DNA from: a bacterium
GTDB lineage: Bacteria; Desulfobacterota; Binatia; DP-6
DNA: 64,000 nt
NCBI GenBank assembly: GCA_026129405.1
Contig: JAHCID010000006.1
Coordinates: 124,001-188,000 of the forward strand
Direction of reading: 5' to 3'
Positions 36,961 to 46,249 of this stretch are shown piece by piece; position 1 is the stretch's first letter; each line of letters starts with the position of its first letter. The position numbers and the translations under genes are program-made. The notes under the pieces are model-generated. The model did no database searches, had not been told where the DNA came from, and saw only the letters and a list, made by a program, of their open reading frames with translations.

Positions 36961-37940
36961 GCCGCCACCGCCGCGGCCGTTGCCGGCAGCCGCACGACGA
37001 AGCGGGCGCCGCCGCCGGCGCGCTCGCCGACGTGGATCGCGCCGCCGTGCGCCTCCGCGATCTGCCTTGCGACGGCCAACCCGAGTCCCGTGCCGCGTTG
37101 GCGCGTCGTGAAGAACGGCTCGAAGACCCGCTCGCGCAGCTCCGCGGGCACGCCGGGCCCACTGTCCGCGACCTCGAGCTCGACGGCGTCGCCGGCCGAG
37201 CGTGCGTCGATCGTCACCAGGCCGGCCCGTCCGGCCGCTTCCCCCGCGTTCGACAGGAGGCCGAGCAGCAGCTGGCAGACGAGGTCGGGATCGACGCGCA
37301 GCGCGGGCAGGCCGGGCGCCGCCGCACGCTCGACGCGCACGCCGCGGTCGCGCAGCTCCTCGTCGGCCAGCGCCAGCGCCCGCGCGACGACGTCGCCGAC
37401 GGCCACCGGGCGCAGCGCCGGCTGGAGCGGCCGCGCGAAGGCGAGCAGCGAGGTGACGACGCTCGAGAGCCGATCGATCTCCGTGATGACGAACCCGCAC
37501 GCCCGGCGCGTGTGGCCGTCGTCCGGCGCCGCCTCCTCCTGGAGCCCCTGCGCGGCGGAGCGGATCACGGCGAGCGGGTTGCGCACCTCGTGCGCGATCG
37601 AGCTCGCGAGCTGGCCGAGCGCCGCCAGCTTCTCCTGCTGTGCCAGCCGCCCGCGCGTCGCCGCGAGCACGTCCTGCTGGGCCTGGATCGTGGCGCTCGC
37701 CGCCCGGTCGCGCCGCCGCGCCTCCACCGCGTACCCGACGGCGAAGCCGAGGGCCGCGAACGAGACGCCGAACCACAGCGCGACGAGGGCCGTCGCGTCC
37801 CGCCCGCCGATCTCGAAGCGGAAGCCGAGGGCGCTCGCGAGCAACGTGTCGACGCCCGCCCACACGATGCCGACGACGAGGCCGGTCCAGCGGTCGAGAC
37901 CCGCGGCGAGCGGGGCCAGCGCGGTGAGGGGTCGGGTCAT
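36957..37940 (-). CDS. Membrane sensor histidine kinase, partner of the NtrC-type regulator
   Basis: A 327-residue kinase with two N-terminal membrane helices (TGLVVGIVWAGVDTLLASALGF; ATALVALWFGVSFAALGFAVG) and almost no periplasmic loop. A coiled-coil linker follows, then HisKA with LASSIAHEVRNPLAVIRSA. The HATPase has LLSNAGEAAGRAG, VADSGPGVP and RGTGLGLAVARQIAEAHGG. The missing external domain suggests it senses the membrane or a cytosolic cue. Start ATG 37940. It is divergent from mscL. Confidence 0.92.
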   Translation of the reverse strand: MTRPLTALAPLAAGLDRWTGLVVGIVWAGVDTLLASALGFRFEIGGRDATALVALWFGVSFAALGFAVGYAVEARRRDRAASATIQAQQDVLAATRGRLAQQEKLAALGQLASSIAHEVRNPLAVIRSAAQGLQEEAAPDDGHTRRACGFVITEIDRLSSVVTSLLAFARPLQPALRPVAVGDVVARALALADEELRDRGVRVERAAAPGLPALRVDPDLVCQLLLGLLSNAGEAAGRAGLVTIDARSAGDAVELEVADSGPGVPAELRERVFEPFFTTRQRGTGLGLAVARQIAEAHGGAIHVGERAGGGARFVVRLPATAAAVAA

Positions 37941-37996
37941 GCAAGCGCTCCGCCGGCTCGGATCATCGTCCCCGCGGGCACGCGGGCGCAACCCGG

Positions 37997-38033
37997 CGTG
38001 GCGCCGCCACCACGCCGTGGCGGCGGCGCCACG
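37997..38033. promoter_or_regulatory. 17-bp inverted repeat with 3-nt loop in the kinase/mscL intergenic region
   Basis: The arm CGTGGCGCCGCCACCAC at 37997-38013 and its partner GTGGCGGCGGCGCCACG at 38017-38033 pair with one mismatch around the loop GCC. It lies between the divergent kinase and mscL genes. It may act as an operator or an RNA hairpin in a leader; there is no T-tract. Confidence 0.5.
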
Positions 38034-38117
38034 GCGCGCCCCTCGGCCTCGGGATTGACACCCCGCACCAGCGCGCTATCCGCATCGCCAGCAATCTCGC
38101 TGCGAGGAGGCGTCGCC

Positions 38118-38540
38118 ATGCTGAAGGAGTTCAAGGAGTTCGCGCTGCGCGGAAACGTCGTCGACATGGCCGTCGGCATCGTCATCGGCGCGGCCTTCGG
38201 CACCATCGTCACGTCCTTCGTGACCGACCTCATCACGCCCCTGCTCGGCCTCGTCACCGGCGGCACCGATTTCTCGAACCTTTTCTTCGTCCTGCGCGAC
38301 GGCTCGCCGGCGGGTCCCTACCCGTCCCTGCCGCGGGCCGCCGAGGCCGGCGCGGTCACCCTGAACCTGGGGGTGTTCCTGAACGCGGTCCTGAGCTTCC
38401 TCATCGTCGCGGTCGCGCTCTTCGCGGTGGTGAAGGCGATGAACGCGCTCCGCCGCGAGGCGCCCGCCGCCGAGCCGCCGCCGCCCCCGGCCGAGGAGAT
38501 CCTGCTGCGCGAGATCCGCGACCTCCTGAAGAGCCGCTAG
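38118..38540 (+). CDS. mscL: Large-conductance mechanosensitive channel
   Basis: A 140-residue channel that opens under high membrane tension to release solutes on osmotic downshock. MLKEFKEFALRGNVVDMAVGIVIGAAFG is the typical N-terminal helix and TM1. A periplasmic loop (DFSNLFFVLRDGS) follows, then TM2 (AVLSFLIVAVALFAVVKAMNAL), and the C-terminal bundle helix EEILLREIRDLLKSR sits after a Pro-rich linker. GAGGAGG lies seven bases before the ATG at 38118. Its TAG stop is the left end of palindromic element copy B. Confidence 0.96.
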   Translation: MLKEFKEFALRGNVVDMAVGIVIGAAFGTIVTSFVTDLITPLLGLVTGGTDFSNLFFVLRDGSPAGPYPSLPRAAEAGAVTLNLGVFLNAVLSFLIVAVALFAVVKAMNALRREAPAAEPPPPPAEEILLREIRDLLKSR

Positions 38541-38684
38541 TCCCGAGCCCGAAGCTGGTTGCCGAAGATCGGGTGGGATCGCGCCGCCCGGCGCGGCGCG
38601 ACGACGAGGCATGGCCGTCACCACGGTGAGGGGGAGCAACGCAGCCGGGCGGCGTGGGGTGACGAGCTTCGCACCCGGGACTAG
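38537..38684. repeat. CTAG-ended palindromic element, copy B
   Basis: The left arm starts CTAGTCCCGAGCCCGAAG with GCCGAAGATCGGGTGGGATC inside. The right arm ends GACGAGCTTCGCACCCGGGA then CTAG. The centre (GCGACGACGAGGCATGGCCG and onward) is the reverse complement of the centre of copy C at 57262, so the copies lie in opposite orientation. It fills the whole gap between convergent mscL and the DUF748 gene, and both genes use TAG codons inside its two CTAG ends. It has no coding capacity. Confidence 0.88.
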
Positions 38685-41623
38685 CTCGACACCTCCATCG
38701 CGACCGACGGCGTCCCGTCCGCGCGCTCGACCTGCACCGCCCCCATCGTGATGCGGTCGGCGGCGACGCCGTGCTGCTCGGCGAGCAGCCGGCGCAGCGC
38801 CTCGGCCCGCTGCTGCGCCAGCTCCGTGAGGGCGCCGTCGCTCACCTCCTGCTCCTGCGCCCACTCGTCGAGCCGGGCCTGGGCGCCCGGCTCGAGCGCC
38901 GGCGTCCCGCCGCGCGCCTTCTCCTCGAGCGCCTGGCGGATGGCCTTGCGGTCGCCCAGCGTGGCGAGGTTGCGGAACGTGCCCATGACGCCGCCCTCGT
39001 TGCGCAGGCTCGCGAGCAGCGCCGCCTCCTGGAGCGCGCGCACGTCGTCGGCGCCGCCGGCGCGGCCGTGCAGCGTCAGCGTGACGCCCGGCGCGCTGCC
39101 GACGAGCCCGGCCAGCTGCTCCACCTTCTCGGTCGCCTCGGGCGCGGGCGTCGCGCGCCCGGGCGGGAACGCCACCGGCTCGGGCTGGAACGAGGCGATC
39201 CGGTCGCCCTGCATGGTGACCGCGCCGAGCAGCTTCAGCGGCGAGGCCAGCGCGTTGACGATGGCGCGCGCGAGCGCCTGGCCGACGACGACTCCCAGGT
39301 CGACGCGCGTCCCCCGCTGGTCGCCGGCGACCGGGACGCCGAGGGCGATACGCCCGTTGACGTCGCGCATGAGCGCCAGCGCCAGCGTGAGCGGCACGCC
39401 GAACTGCTGGAGGAAGAGGCTGTCGCCCTGCGCGCCTTTCAGGTCGAACTGGTCGAGCGTCAGCTGGTTCGTGCTCTCGAACGCGTCGGCTCCCCACGTC
39501 ACCCTGCTGTCGAACGTGAACGTGCCGCGCGGCGCGATGCTGTAGCCGGCGCGCGGGATCACGTAGGGGTTGAACTGCGCGAGGCCGAGCTTCTGCGTGC
39601 TCACCTGGTACGCGACGCGGCTGCCCTGGCGCTTGCCCGTCACCTGGATGGGCGCGCCGCCGGGCGCCTTCGCCCGCACCTCGAACTCGGCGAACGTGCC
39701 CGCGGGCAGCGCGACGTCGCGCGCCTGCACGCCGAGGTCGGTGATCGCGCCGCGGTAGAACGGCCTGGTCGTGCGATCCGTGACCGACACCTCGCCCTTC
39801 GTGAGGCTCAGGCCCGCGATCTTCACCTGCGGCGCCGGGGCCGCAGCGGCGGCCGGCGATGCCGCCTCGGCGGCGGGCGCCGGCGTGGGCGCTGCGGCCG
39901 GGGCGCCCTCCTCGCCCGCCGGCGCGGGCGTCGCCCCGGCGGCCGGCAGGACGATGCCCGTCTCGGTGCGCGTCAGCACCACCTTCGGCGCCACCAGCTC
40001 CACGCTGGCGAGGTCGACGGTGATCGGCTCCGTCGCCGGGCTCGGGCCGCCGAGCGCTCCGGGCACCCGCAGCCCGTCGATCGCGACCGCGAGCCGCTCC
40101 CACGCCGCGCGGAACTCGTCGCCGCCCTGGAGCGGCAGCACCGTGACGTCGCCCAGCGTGACGGTGCCCTTCACCGTGGCCGCCGTCTCGGCCGTGGCGA
40201 CGTGGAGGTCGGCGTCGAGCCGACTCGTCGGTAGCTGCACCGGCGCGCCGCCCACCGCCGCGAGGAGATGGCCGAGCTCGACGCCGGCCAGGGTCACCTG
40301 GACGTCCGGCGCCGGCGGATCGAGCCGCACGGAGCCGACCACGCCGAGGGCGGCATTCGACTCCGTCACCCGGAGATCGACCTTCACGACGCTGCCCGGC
40401 TCGCTCGAGAGCCCGGTGACGGTGGCGTGCGGGATGACGATCGCCAGCGGCGGCGGATCGAGCACGAGCCGCACGCCGGAGTCCGTGACCTCGACCGTGT
40501 GCACCTGCCAGGCCCAGGGCTTCGCCTCGGGGGCCGGCGCCGTCGTCGTGCCGGGCTCCGGCGCAGGCTTCACCGCCGGCGAGCCGAGGAGCCCGCGCAG
40601 GAGCGGCAGCGCGACCGGATCGCGCGGGCGAGCCAGCACCCCCGCCCCGTCGAGCGCGACCCGCGACACCACCGCGCGGCGCGCGTTCGGGTCGACGCTC
40701 TCCAGCTCGATGCGCAACGAGCGCCACGCCAGCACCGGGTCGGGCTCGTCCTGTACCGAGACCACGAGGTCGCGCAGGGTGGTCGCGCCGCGCACCACGG
40801 GCAGCTCGCCGGCGCCGAGGCGCATCGCGAGCTGGAGGTCGAGGCGTCCCTGGAAGCTGCTCCAGCCGAGCTGCGGGACGTGTGTCTGGGTGCGGTCGAG
40901 CGGCAGGTTGCGGGCGTCGATCCAGGCGGTGGTGGTGAAGCCCTTCGGACGGCGCTGGACGCTCGCCTTGATGCGCAGCGAGCCGTCGCCGAAGGTCGCG
41001 AGGATCTCGCCGCTGCCCGGCTTGCCGTCGGGCCCGGCCTGGAGCGCGAAGTTGCGTAGCACGAAGGTGCCGAGGTCGAGCTCGGCGTCCTGGGGCGGCT
41101 CCGCCACGCGGTCGCGCAGGCGCACGCGTCCCTGGCGCAGGGTCGCGAGGTCGATGACGACGCTCCACGGCGTGCCCGTCTCGGCCGGCGCCGCTTCCGC
41201 GGCCGGCGCCGCACCCGCCGCCGGCGCGGCTTCCCCGGCCGCCGGGGCCTCGCGCAGCCCGGGGAGCGGCACCGAGCCGTCGCGCTCGCGCACGGGGTAG
41301 AGCGCGGGGCCGTCGATGTCCAGCTCCTCGACCTGCACGATGCGCGAGAGCAGCGGCCGCCAGGCGAGGTTCACGTAGAGGCGATGCAGCTTGGCGACGG
41401 GCGGCCCGATCTCGCCGCGGACGGCGACGCGCTCGAGCGCGATCGCGCCGCGCAGCAGCCACAGATCGACGTCGCCGATGTCGAGGCGGCCCGCGATCGC
41501 CTGATTCGCCTGCGCCACGGCGACCCGACGCACGATCTCCGGCAGCGCGATGCGCAACGCGACCAGAAGGACCACCACGCCGATCGCGAGCCAACGTACC
41601 CAGCGACGACGCCACAATCCCAT
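38681..41623 (-). CDS. DUF748/AsmA-like large envelope protein
   Basis: A 980-residue protein anchored by one N-terminal helix (WLAIGVVVLLVALRIALPEIV), the rest predicted periplasmic. It has the long beta-rich AsmA-like groove pattern typical of DUF748. LDIGDVDLWLLRGAIALERVAV opens it, and repeated segments such as LRVTESNAALGVVGSVRL and FTFDSRVTWGADAFESTNQL follow. Two Ala/Pro linkers interrupt it (near 128-150 and 590-640). The C-terminal 150 residues resemble an OmpA-type region (ALTELAQQRAEALRRLLAEQ). By analogy with the AsmA clan it may help move lipids between membranes. Its TAG stop lies in palindromic element copy B. Confidence 0.8.
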   Translation of the reverse strand: MGLWRRRWVRWLAIGVVVLLVALRIALPEIVRRVAVAQANQAIAGRLDIGDVDLWLLRGAIALERVAVRGEIGPPVAKLHRLYVNLAWRPLLSRIVQVEELDIDGPALYPVRERDGSVPLPGLREAPAAGEAAPAAGAAPAAEAAPAETGTPWSVVIDLATLRQGRVRLRDRVAEPPQDAELDLGTFVLRNFALQAGPDGKPGSGEILATFGDGSLRIKASVQRRPKGFTTTAWIDARNLPLDRTQTHVPQLGWSSFQGRLDLQLAMRLGAGELPVVRGATTLRDLVVSVQDEPDPVLAWRSLRIELESVDPNARRAVVSRVALDGAGVLARPRDPVALPLLRGLLGSPAVKPAPEPGTTTAPAPEAKPWAWQVHTVEVTDSGVRLVLDPPPLAIVIPHATVTGLSSEPGSVVKVDLRVTESNAALGVVGSVRLDPPAPDVQVTLAGVELGHLLAAVGGAPVQLPTSRLDADLHVATAETAATVKGTVTLGDVTVLPLQGGDEFRAAWERLAVAIDGLRVPGALGGPSPATEPITVDLASVELVAPKVVLTRTETGIVLPAAGATPAPAGEEGAPAAAPTPAPAAEAASPAAAAAPAPQVKIAGLSLTKGEVSVTDRTTRPFYRGAITDLGVQARDVALPAGTFAEFEVRAKAPGGAPIQVTGKRQGSRVAYQVSTQKLGLAQFNPYVIPRAGYSIAPRGTFTFDSRVTWGADAFESTNQLTLDQFDLKGAQGDSLFLQQFGVPLTLALALMRDVNGRIALGVPVAGDQRGTRVDLGVVVGQALARAIVNALASPLKLLGAVTMQGDRIASFQPEPVAFPPGRATPAPEATEKVEQLAGLVGSAPGVTLTLHGRAGGADDVRALQEAALLASLRNEGGVMGTFRNLATLGDRKAIRQALEEKARGGTPALEPGAQARLDEWAQEQEVSDGALTELAQQRAEALRRLLAEQHGVAADRITMGAVQVERADGTPSVAMEVSS

Positions 41624-41717
41624 TCTGCTCGCACCATAGCAGAGTGAGCCCGGCTGCCCATCGGGGTCGTGCGTGCGTTTGCACCCCTCCCGGGCCGCCG
41701 CCATCCTCCTCCTCGGC

Positions 41718-42524
41718 ATGTCTCCCGCACGGCGTCTGCTGCCGATTCTCGTCGTCCTCCTCGGTGCCGGCTGCGCGCGCCTCCTGCCGTCGCCCGAGCC
41801 GCCCGCGCCGCCGCCGGGCATTCCCTGGACGAGTCGCATGGTCGAGCGCCAGGACGGCGTCTGCGGTCGGGACGGCGGCTGCGCGCGCGTGCAGATCGTG
41901 TGGCCCGTGGTCGCCGGTGGCGACGACACGCGGTCGGCGGCGATCGACGCCGAGGTCCTCGCCCTGCTGCTGAAGCCCTGGCCCGACGGACCGAGCGCCG
42001 CGTCGCCCGAGGCGCTGGCCGACGCCTCGATCGCCGAGTGGCGCCGCTTCCGCGAAGAGTATCCCGACGCCACCGGCGACTGGCAGGTACGCCGCTCGAT
42101 CCGCGTCCTCTTCGAAACCCCGACCGTCCTCACGCTGGGACTCGAGAACGTCGGCGAGACCGGGCCCGAGCACACCTTCGAGGCGCTGCGCTATCGGCTG
42201 CTACGGCCGGCGACCGGCGCGCGTCTCGCGATCGGCGACCTGTTGATCGACGGCGGGACCGGGCAGCTGGCGGCGCTCGCCGAGCAGGCCTTCCGCGCCA
42301 CGCGCGGCGTCGCGCCCGGCACGTCTCTCGCCGCCGCCGGCTTCACGTTCCCCGACGATCGCTTCGCGCTGCCCGACGACGTCGGCGTCCTGCGCGAGGG
42401 CGTCGCCGTGCACTGGGACGCGGCGGCGATCGCGCCGTATGCGAGCGGGGCGACCGACCTCCTGCTGTCGTGGTCCGCCGTGCAGCCGCTGCTGCGCGAG
42501 GACAGCGCCCTCCCGCCGCGCTGA
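41718..42524 (+). CDS. DUF3298-like lipoprotein
   Basis: A 268-residue lipoprotein. The signal peptide [15 protein letters not shown] ends at a lipobox cysteine near residue 19, followed by a Pro-rich tether. The C-terminal 100 residues match the DUF3298/RsiV-type fold: [14 protein letters not shown], then [20 protein letters not shown] and [22 protein letters not shown]. Related domains occur in lysozyme-sensing and peptidoglycan deacetylase proteins, but the ligand here is unknown. ATG 41718 is preferred over an upstream GTG at 41673. It is divergent from the DUF748 gene. Confidence 0.75.
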   Translation: MSPARRLLPILVVLLGAGCARLLPSPEPPAPPPGIPWTSRMVERQDGVCGRDGGCARVQIVWPVVAGGDDTRSAAIDAEVLALLLKPWPDGPSAASPEALADASIAEWRRFREEYPDATGDWQVRRSIRVLFETPTVLTLGLENVGETGPEHTFEALRYRLLRPATGARLAIGDLLIDGGTGQLAALAEQAFRATRGVAPGTSLAAAGFTFPDDRFALPDDVGVLREGVAVHWDAAAIAPYASGATDLLLSWSAVQPLLREDSALPPR

Positions 42525-42604
42525 CGCCGCCGCGCACGGCGGGGCTTGCACGCTGCCGGCGCTCCGGGCGAGTCTGCCCCGTCCCATACGGAAGGAGGCA
42601 CGCG

Positions 42605-43804
42605 GTGCATTTCGCATACTCGGAGAAGGTGGAGCGGCTTCGCAAGCAGGTCGCGGAGTTCATGGCCGAGCACGTCTATCCGGCGGAGCGGACCTACGCG
42701 GACGAGGTCGCGCAGAACCGCTGGGGGCAGCCGCCCGTCATGGAGTACCTGAAGAAGCGGGCGCGCGAGGCGGGGCTGTGGAACCTGTTCCTCCCCGAGA
42801 GCAAGCGCGGCGCCGGCCTCACGAACCTCGAGTATGCGCCGCTGTGCGAGATCATGGGCCGCTCCGGCATCGCGCCGGAGGTCTTCAACTGCGCCGCACC
42901 CGACACCGGCAACATGGAGGTGATCGACCGCTACGGGAGCGCCGAGCAGCAGGAGCGCTGGCTGAAGCCGCTGCTCGACGGCGAGATCCGCTCCGCCTTC
43001 GCCATGACCGAGCCCGGGGTCGCCTCGTCCGACGCCACCAACATCGAGACCTCGATCACGCGCGACGGCGACCACTACGTCATCAACGGCCGCAAGTGGT
43101 GGACGTCGGGCATCCTCCATCCGCACTGCAAGATCCTGATCGTGATGGGCAAGACCGATCCGTCGGCGCCGCGTCACCAGCAGCAGTCGCAGATCCTCGT
43201 GCCGCGCGACACGCCCGGCATCACCGTCGTGCGCCACCTGCCCGTGTTCGGCTACGACGACGCGCCGCACGGGCACGGCGAGGTCGTGTTCGAGAACGTG
43301 CGCGTGCCCGTGTCGAGCATCGTCCTCGGCGAGGGGCGCGGCTTCGAGATCGCGCAGGGCCGTCTCGGGCCGGGCCGGATCCACCACTGCATGCGCGTCA
43401 TCGGCGTCGCCGAGCGCGCGCTCGACGCCATGTGCCGGCGGGTGAAGACGCGCGTCGCCTTCGGCAAGACGCTGGCCGAGCGCACCGTCACGCAGGAGCG
43501 CATCGCCGAATCGCGCATCATGATCGAGCAGGCGCGCCTCCTCGTCCTGAAGGCCGCCTACATGATGGACACGGTCGGCAACAAGGTGGCGCGCAAGGAG
43601 ATCGCCATGATCAAGGTCGCCGCCCCGAACATGGCGCTGCAGGTGATCGACTGGGCGATCCAGGCGCACGGCGGCGGCGGCGTCTCCGACGACTTCGGCC
43701 TCGCCAGGGCGTGGGCCGGCGTGCGCACGCTGCGCCTCGCCGACGGTCCCGACGAGGTGCACCGCAACCAGATCGCCCAGCTCGAGCTGCGGGAGCACGA
43801 ATGA
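42605..43804 (+). CDS. Acyl-CoA dehydrogenase (ACAD10/11-like)
   Basis: A 399-residue FAD enzyme that introduces a trans-2 double bond into acyl-CoA and passes electrons to ETF. Signatures include [55 protein letters not shown] and the C-terminal [27 protein letters not shown] near 385 carries the likely catalytic glutamate of the ACAD10/11 branch. The start is GTG 42605 with GGAGG nine bases upstream. It opens an operon: its stop overlaps the SDR start (ATGA). Confidence 0.93.
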   Translation: MHFAYSEKVERLRKQVAEFMAEHVYPAERTYADEVAQNRWGQPPVMEYLKKRAREAGLWNLFLPESKRGAGLTNLEYAPLCEIMGRSGIAPEVFNCAAPDTGNMEVIDRYGSAEQQERWLKPLLDGEIRSAFAMTEPGVASSDATNIETSITRDGDHYVINGRKWWTSGILHPHCKILIVMGKTDPSAPRHQQQSQILVPRDTPGITVVRHLPVFGYDDAPHGHGEVVFENVRVPVSSIVLGEGRGFEIAQGRLGPGRIHHCMRVIGVAERALDAMCRRVKTRVAFGKTLAERTVTQERIAESRIMIEQARLLVLKAAYMMDTVGNKVARKEIAMIKVAAPNMALQVIDWAIQAHGGGGVSDDFGLARAWAGVRTLRLADGPDEVHRNQIAQLELREHE

Positions 43805-44580
43805 GCGGCGCCGTGCCGGTCGCCGTCGTCACGGGCGCCAGCCGCGGCATCGGCAAGCGGCTGTGCGTCGACCTGGCGGCGGCCGGCTGGGACGTCGTCT
43901 GCGCCGCGCGCAGCGCCGCGGGCTCGCCCGGCAAGCTGCCGGGCAGCGTCGAGGAGACCGCGGCCCTCGTCGAGGCCGCCGGCCGGCGCGCGCTGCCGAT
44001 CGCGCTCGACGTCGGCAGCGAATCGTCGTGCGCCGCGATGGCCGAGCAGGTGCAGCGCGAGTGGGGCCGCTGCGACCTCCTCGTCAACAACGCCGCGCTG
44101 GCGCCGCCGCGGCCGGCGCTCGACGACACCATCAAGCGCTGGCGCACCGCGGTCGACGTCAACCTGAACGGGCCGTTCTATCTGTCGTGGCACTTCGGGC
44201 GGCGCATGCGTGCCGCGGGCGCGGGCCGCATCGTCAACGTCTCGTCGCAGGCGGCGGACCTGCCCGAGTTCGGCCGCGCGTCGTACACCGCGACCAAGCG
44301 CGGGCTCGAGGGGCTCACCGAGGCGCTGGGCCACGATCTGAAGGGCAGCGTCGCGGTGAACTGCATCCGCATCGACTTCCCGATCTGGACGGAAGGCTTC
44401 GACGCGACGCTGCCGGACGACTTCGACACGACGGGGTTCGAGGATCCGGTGGTCATGTCGGACGCCCTCCTCTGGCTCGTCGCCCAGCCGCTCGAGGTCA
44501 CGGCGCGCATCCTCAAGCTGACCGAGATGCGCAAGGCGGGCTGGATCCGTCCCGCGACGCCGTACGTCCGCGGCGGCTGA
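43801..44580 (+). CDS. Short-chain dehydrogenase/reductase
   Basis: A 259-residue Rossmann oxidoreductase using NAD(P)H. It has [11 protein letters not shown] near 11-21, [32 protein letters not shown] with the catalytic Ser, Tyr and Lys, and a C-terminal lid that is atypical after [15 protein letters not shown]. Placement directly between an acyl-CoA dehydrogenase and a thioesterase suggests a 3-hydroxyacyl-CoA or alcohol step in the same pathway. Overlaps ATGA with the upstream gene and TGATG with the downstream gene indicate translational coupling. Confidence 0.92.
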   Translation: MSGAVPVAVVTGASRGIGKRLCVDLAAAGWDVVCAARSAAGSPGKLPGSVEETAALVEAAGRRALPIALDVGSESSCAAMAEQVQREWGRCDLLVNNAALAPPRPALDDTIKRWRTAVDVNLNGPFYLSWHFGRRMRAAGAGRIVNVSSQAADLPEFGRASYTATKRGLEGLTEALGHDLKGSVAVNCIRIDFPIWTEGFDATLPDDFDTTGFEDPVVMSDALLWLVAQPLEVTARILKLTEMRKAGWIRPATPYVRGG

Positions 44581-45008
44581 TGTCGCAGGTCACCGCCGCC
44601 GAGTTGGACGCGTTCCTGCGCGCCGAGTTCCCGCAGAGCCGGCCCGAGCGCTACACGATCGAGACGATCGACGACGGCTTCGTGTGCCTGCGTCGCCGGG
44701 TCGACGCCGACGACCTCCGCCCCGGCGGCACGATCTCGGGCCCGGTGCTGATGGCCGTCGGCGACATGGCGGCCTACCTCGTCGTCCTCGCCGCGATCGG
44801 GCTCGTGCCGCTCGCGGTCACGACCGATCTCACCGCGCACTTCCTGCGCCGCCCCGCGCCCGGCGCGGACCTGATCGCCGAGGCGCGGCTCCTCAAGTGC
44901 GGGCAGAAGCTCGCCGTCGCCGAGGTCGTCATCCGCTCCGACGGCCTCGCCGACGGTCCCGTGGCGCACGTCGTCGCCACCTACGCCATCCCGCCGGGCC
45001 GCACGTGA
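44580..45008 (+). CDS. PaaI-type hot-dog thioesterase
   Basis: A 142-residue hot-dog-fold protein predicted to hydrolyse acyl-CoA thioesters. RPGGTISGPVLMAVGDMAAYLVVLAAIG is the family HGG/Gx4D-like active-site helix (Asp in VGDMAAY). It is followed by VTTDLTAHFLRRPAPGADLIAEARLL. The start ATG at 44580 overlaps the SDR stop by one base. It likely releases CoA from a product or stalled intermediate of the acyl-CoA dehydrogenase/SDR operon. Confidence 0.88.
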   Translation: MSQVTAAELDAFLRAEFPQSRPERYTIETIDDGFVCLRRRVDADDLRPGGTISGPVLMAVGDMAAYLVVLAAIGLVPLAVTTDLTAHFLRRPAPGADLIAEARLLKCGQKLAVAEVVIRSDGLADGPVAHVVATYAIPPGRT

Positions 45009-45072
45009 CCCGGTGCGGCGGGGCATGCGCGCGGGGGTGCACGCCGATGACGGCTGTGTCATAGACGCCCGC

Positions 45073-46242
45073 ATGCTGCGTCCCCGCCTGCGCTTCGGCG
45101 TCTTCATGGCCCCCTACCACTCCCCGTACGAGAGCCCGACGGCCCACCTCGAGCGCGATCGCGCGCTCATCCAGTGGCTCGACGAGCTCGGCTACGACGA
45201 GGCGTGGATCGGCGAGCACCACTCGGCCGGCTACGAGATCATCGCCAGCCCCGAGCTCTTCATCGCCGACGTCGCGGCCCGCACGCGCAGCATCCGCCTG
45301 GGCACGGGCGTCGTCTCCCTGCCCTACCACAACCCCTTCATGGTCGCGGAGCGCATGAACCTCCTCGACCATCTGACGCGCGGGCGCGCCATGCTCGGCG
45401 TCGGACCGGGCCTGCTGCCGTCCGACGCGCACATGCTCGGCATCGACCCGCGCGAGCAGCGGCGCATGATGGGCGAGTCGCTCGACGTCATCCTGCGCCT
45501 GCTGCGCGGCGAGGTCGTCACCGAGAAGACCGACCGCTTCGAGCTGCGCGAGGCGAAGCTGCACATCTCGCCGTTCTCGCGCCCCCACCTCGAGGTCGCC
45601 GTCGCCGCCTCGGTGACGCCGTCGGGCCCGCGCACCGCCGGCCGCTACGGCATCTCCATGCTCTCCCCCGCCGCCACCACCTCGGGCGGCTTCAATGCGC
45701 TCCAGTACCACTGGGGCATGGTCGAGGAGACGGCCGCGGAGCACGGCCAGGCGGTGTCGCGCGACCGCTGGCGTCTCGCCGGCTGGTGCCACGTCGCGGA
45801 GTCGCGCGAGCAGGCCCGCAAGGAGGTCCTCCAGGGCCTGCCGGCGTTCCTGCGCTACTTCCAGCAGGTCGTCGCCCTGCCCGGCATCCCCGAGACCGGC
45901 ACGCCCGAGGAGTGTCTCGACGCCATGACCAACCTGGGCGTCGCCGTCGTCGGCACGCCCGACGACCTCGTGACACAGATCACGCGCCTCGAGGAGCAGT
46001 CGGGCGGCTTCGGCGCGTACCTCTCGATCGCCCACGACTGGGCGAGCCGCGAGGCGACGTGGCGCAGCTACGACCTCATCCAGCGCCACGTCGCGCCGCA
46101 CTTCCAGGATGCGGGCACGTACGGCGCGCGCAGCGCGGACTGGGTGGGCGCGAACCGCGGCGCCCTCCTCGGCGCCGCCACCCAGGGCGTGCTCGAGGCG
46201 ATCCAGAAGGACGCCGCGGAGCGCGCGGCGAAGGCGGGGTGA
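45073..46242 (+). CDS. LLM-class flavin-dependent monooxygenase (luciferase-like)
   Basis: A 389-residue TIM-barrel enzyme of the bacterial luciferase superfamily using reduced FMN or F420. Signatures are LRFGVFMAPYHSPYESP at the N-terminus, YDEAWIGEHHSAGYEIIASPELF, RLGTGVVSLPYHNPFMVAERM and GRAMLGVGPGLLPSDAHMLG. The EHHSAGYE and RMMGESLDVI segments resemble limonene/alkanal monooxygenase-type members. It is 64 bases after the thioesterase on the same strand, probably with the same catabolic operon. The substrate is unknown. Start ATG 45073; upstream start codons would add a non-family extension. Confidence 0.9.
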   Translation: MLRPRLRFGVFMAPYHSPYESPTAHLERDRALIQWLDELGYDEAWIGEHHSAGYEIIASPELFIADVAARTRSIRLGTGVVSLPYHNPFMVAERMNLLDHLTRGRAMLGVGPGLLPSDAHMLGIDPREQRRMMGESLDVILRLLRGEVVTEKTDRFELREAKLHISPFSRPHLEVAVAASVTPSGPRTAGRYGISMLSPAATTSGGFNALQYHWGMVEETAAEHGQAVSRDRWRLAGWCHVAESREQARKEVLQGLPAFLRYFQQVVALPGIPETGTPEECLDAMTNLGVAVVGTPDDLVTQITRLEEQSGGFGAYLSIAHDWASREATWRSYDLIQRHVAPHFQDAGTYGARSADWVGANRGALLGAATQGVLEAIQKDAAERAAKAG

Positions 46243-46249
46243 CGCCGCC

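Noticed and set aside
36822-38540. Long plus-strand frame running into mscL
   Set aside because: Upstream of 38118 it only mirrors the kinase; the MscL protein starts at the ATG with GAGGAGG before it.
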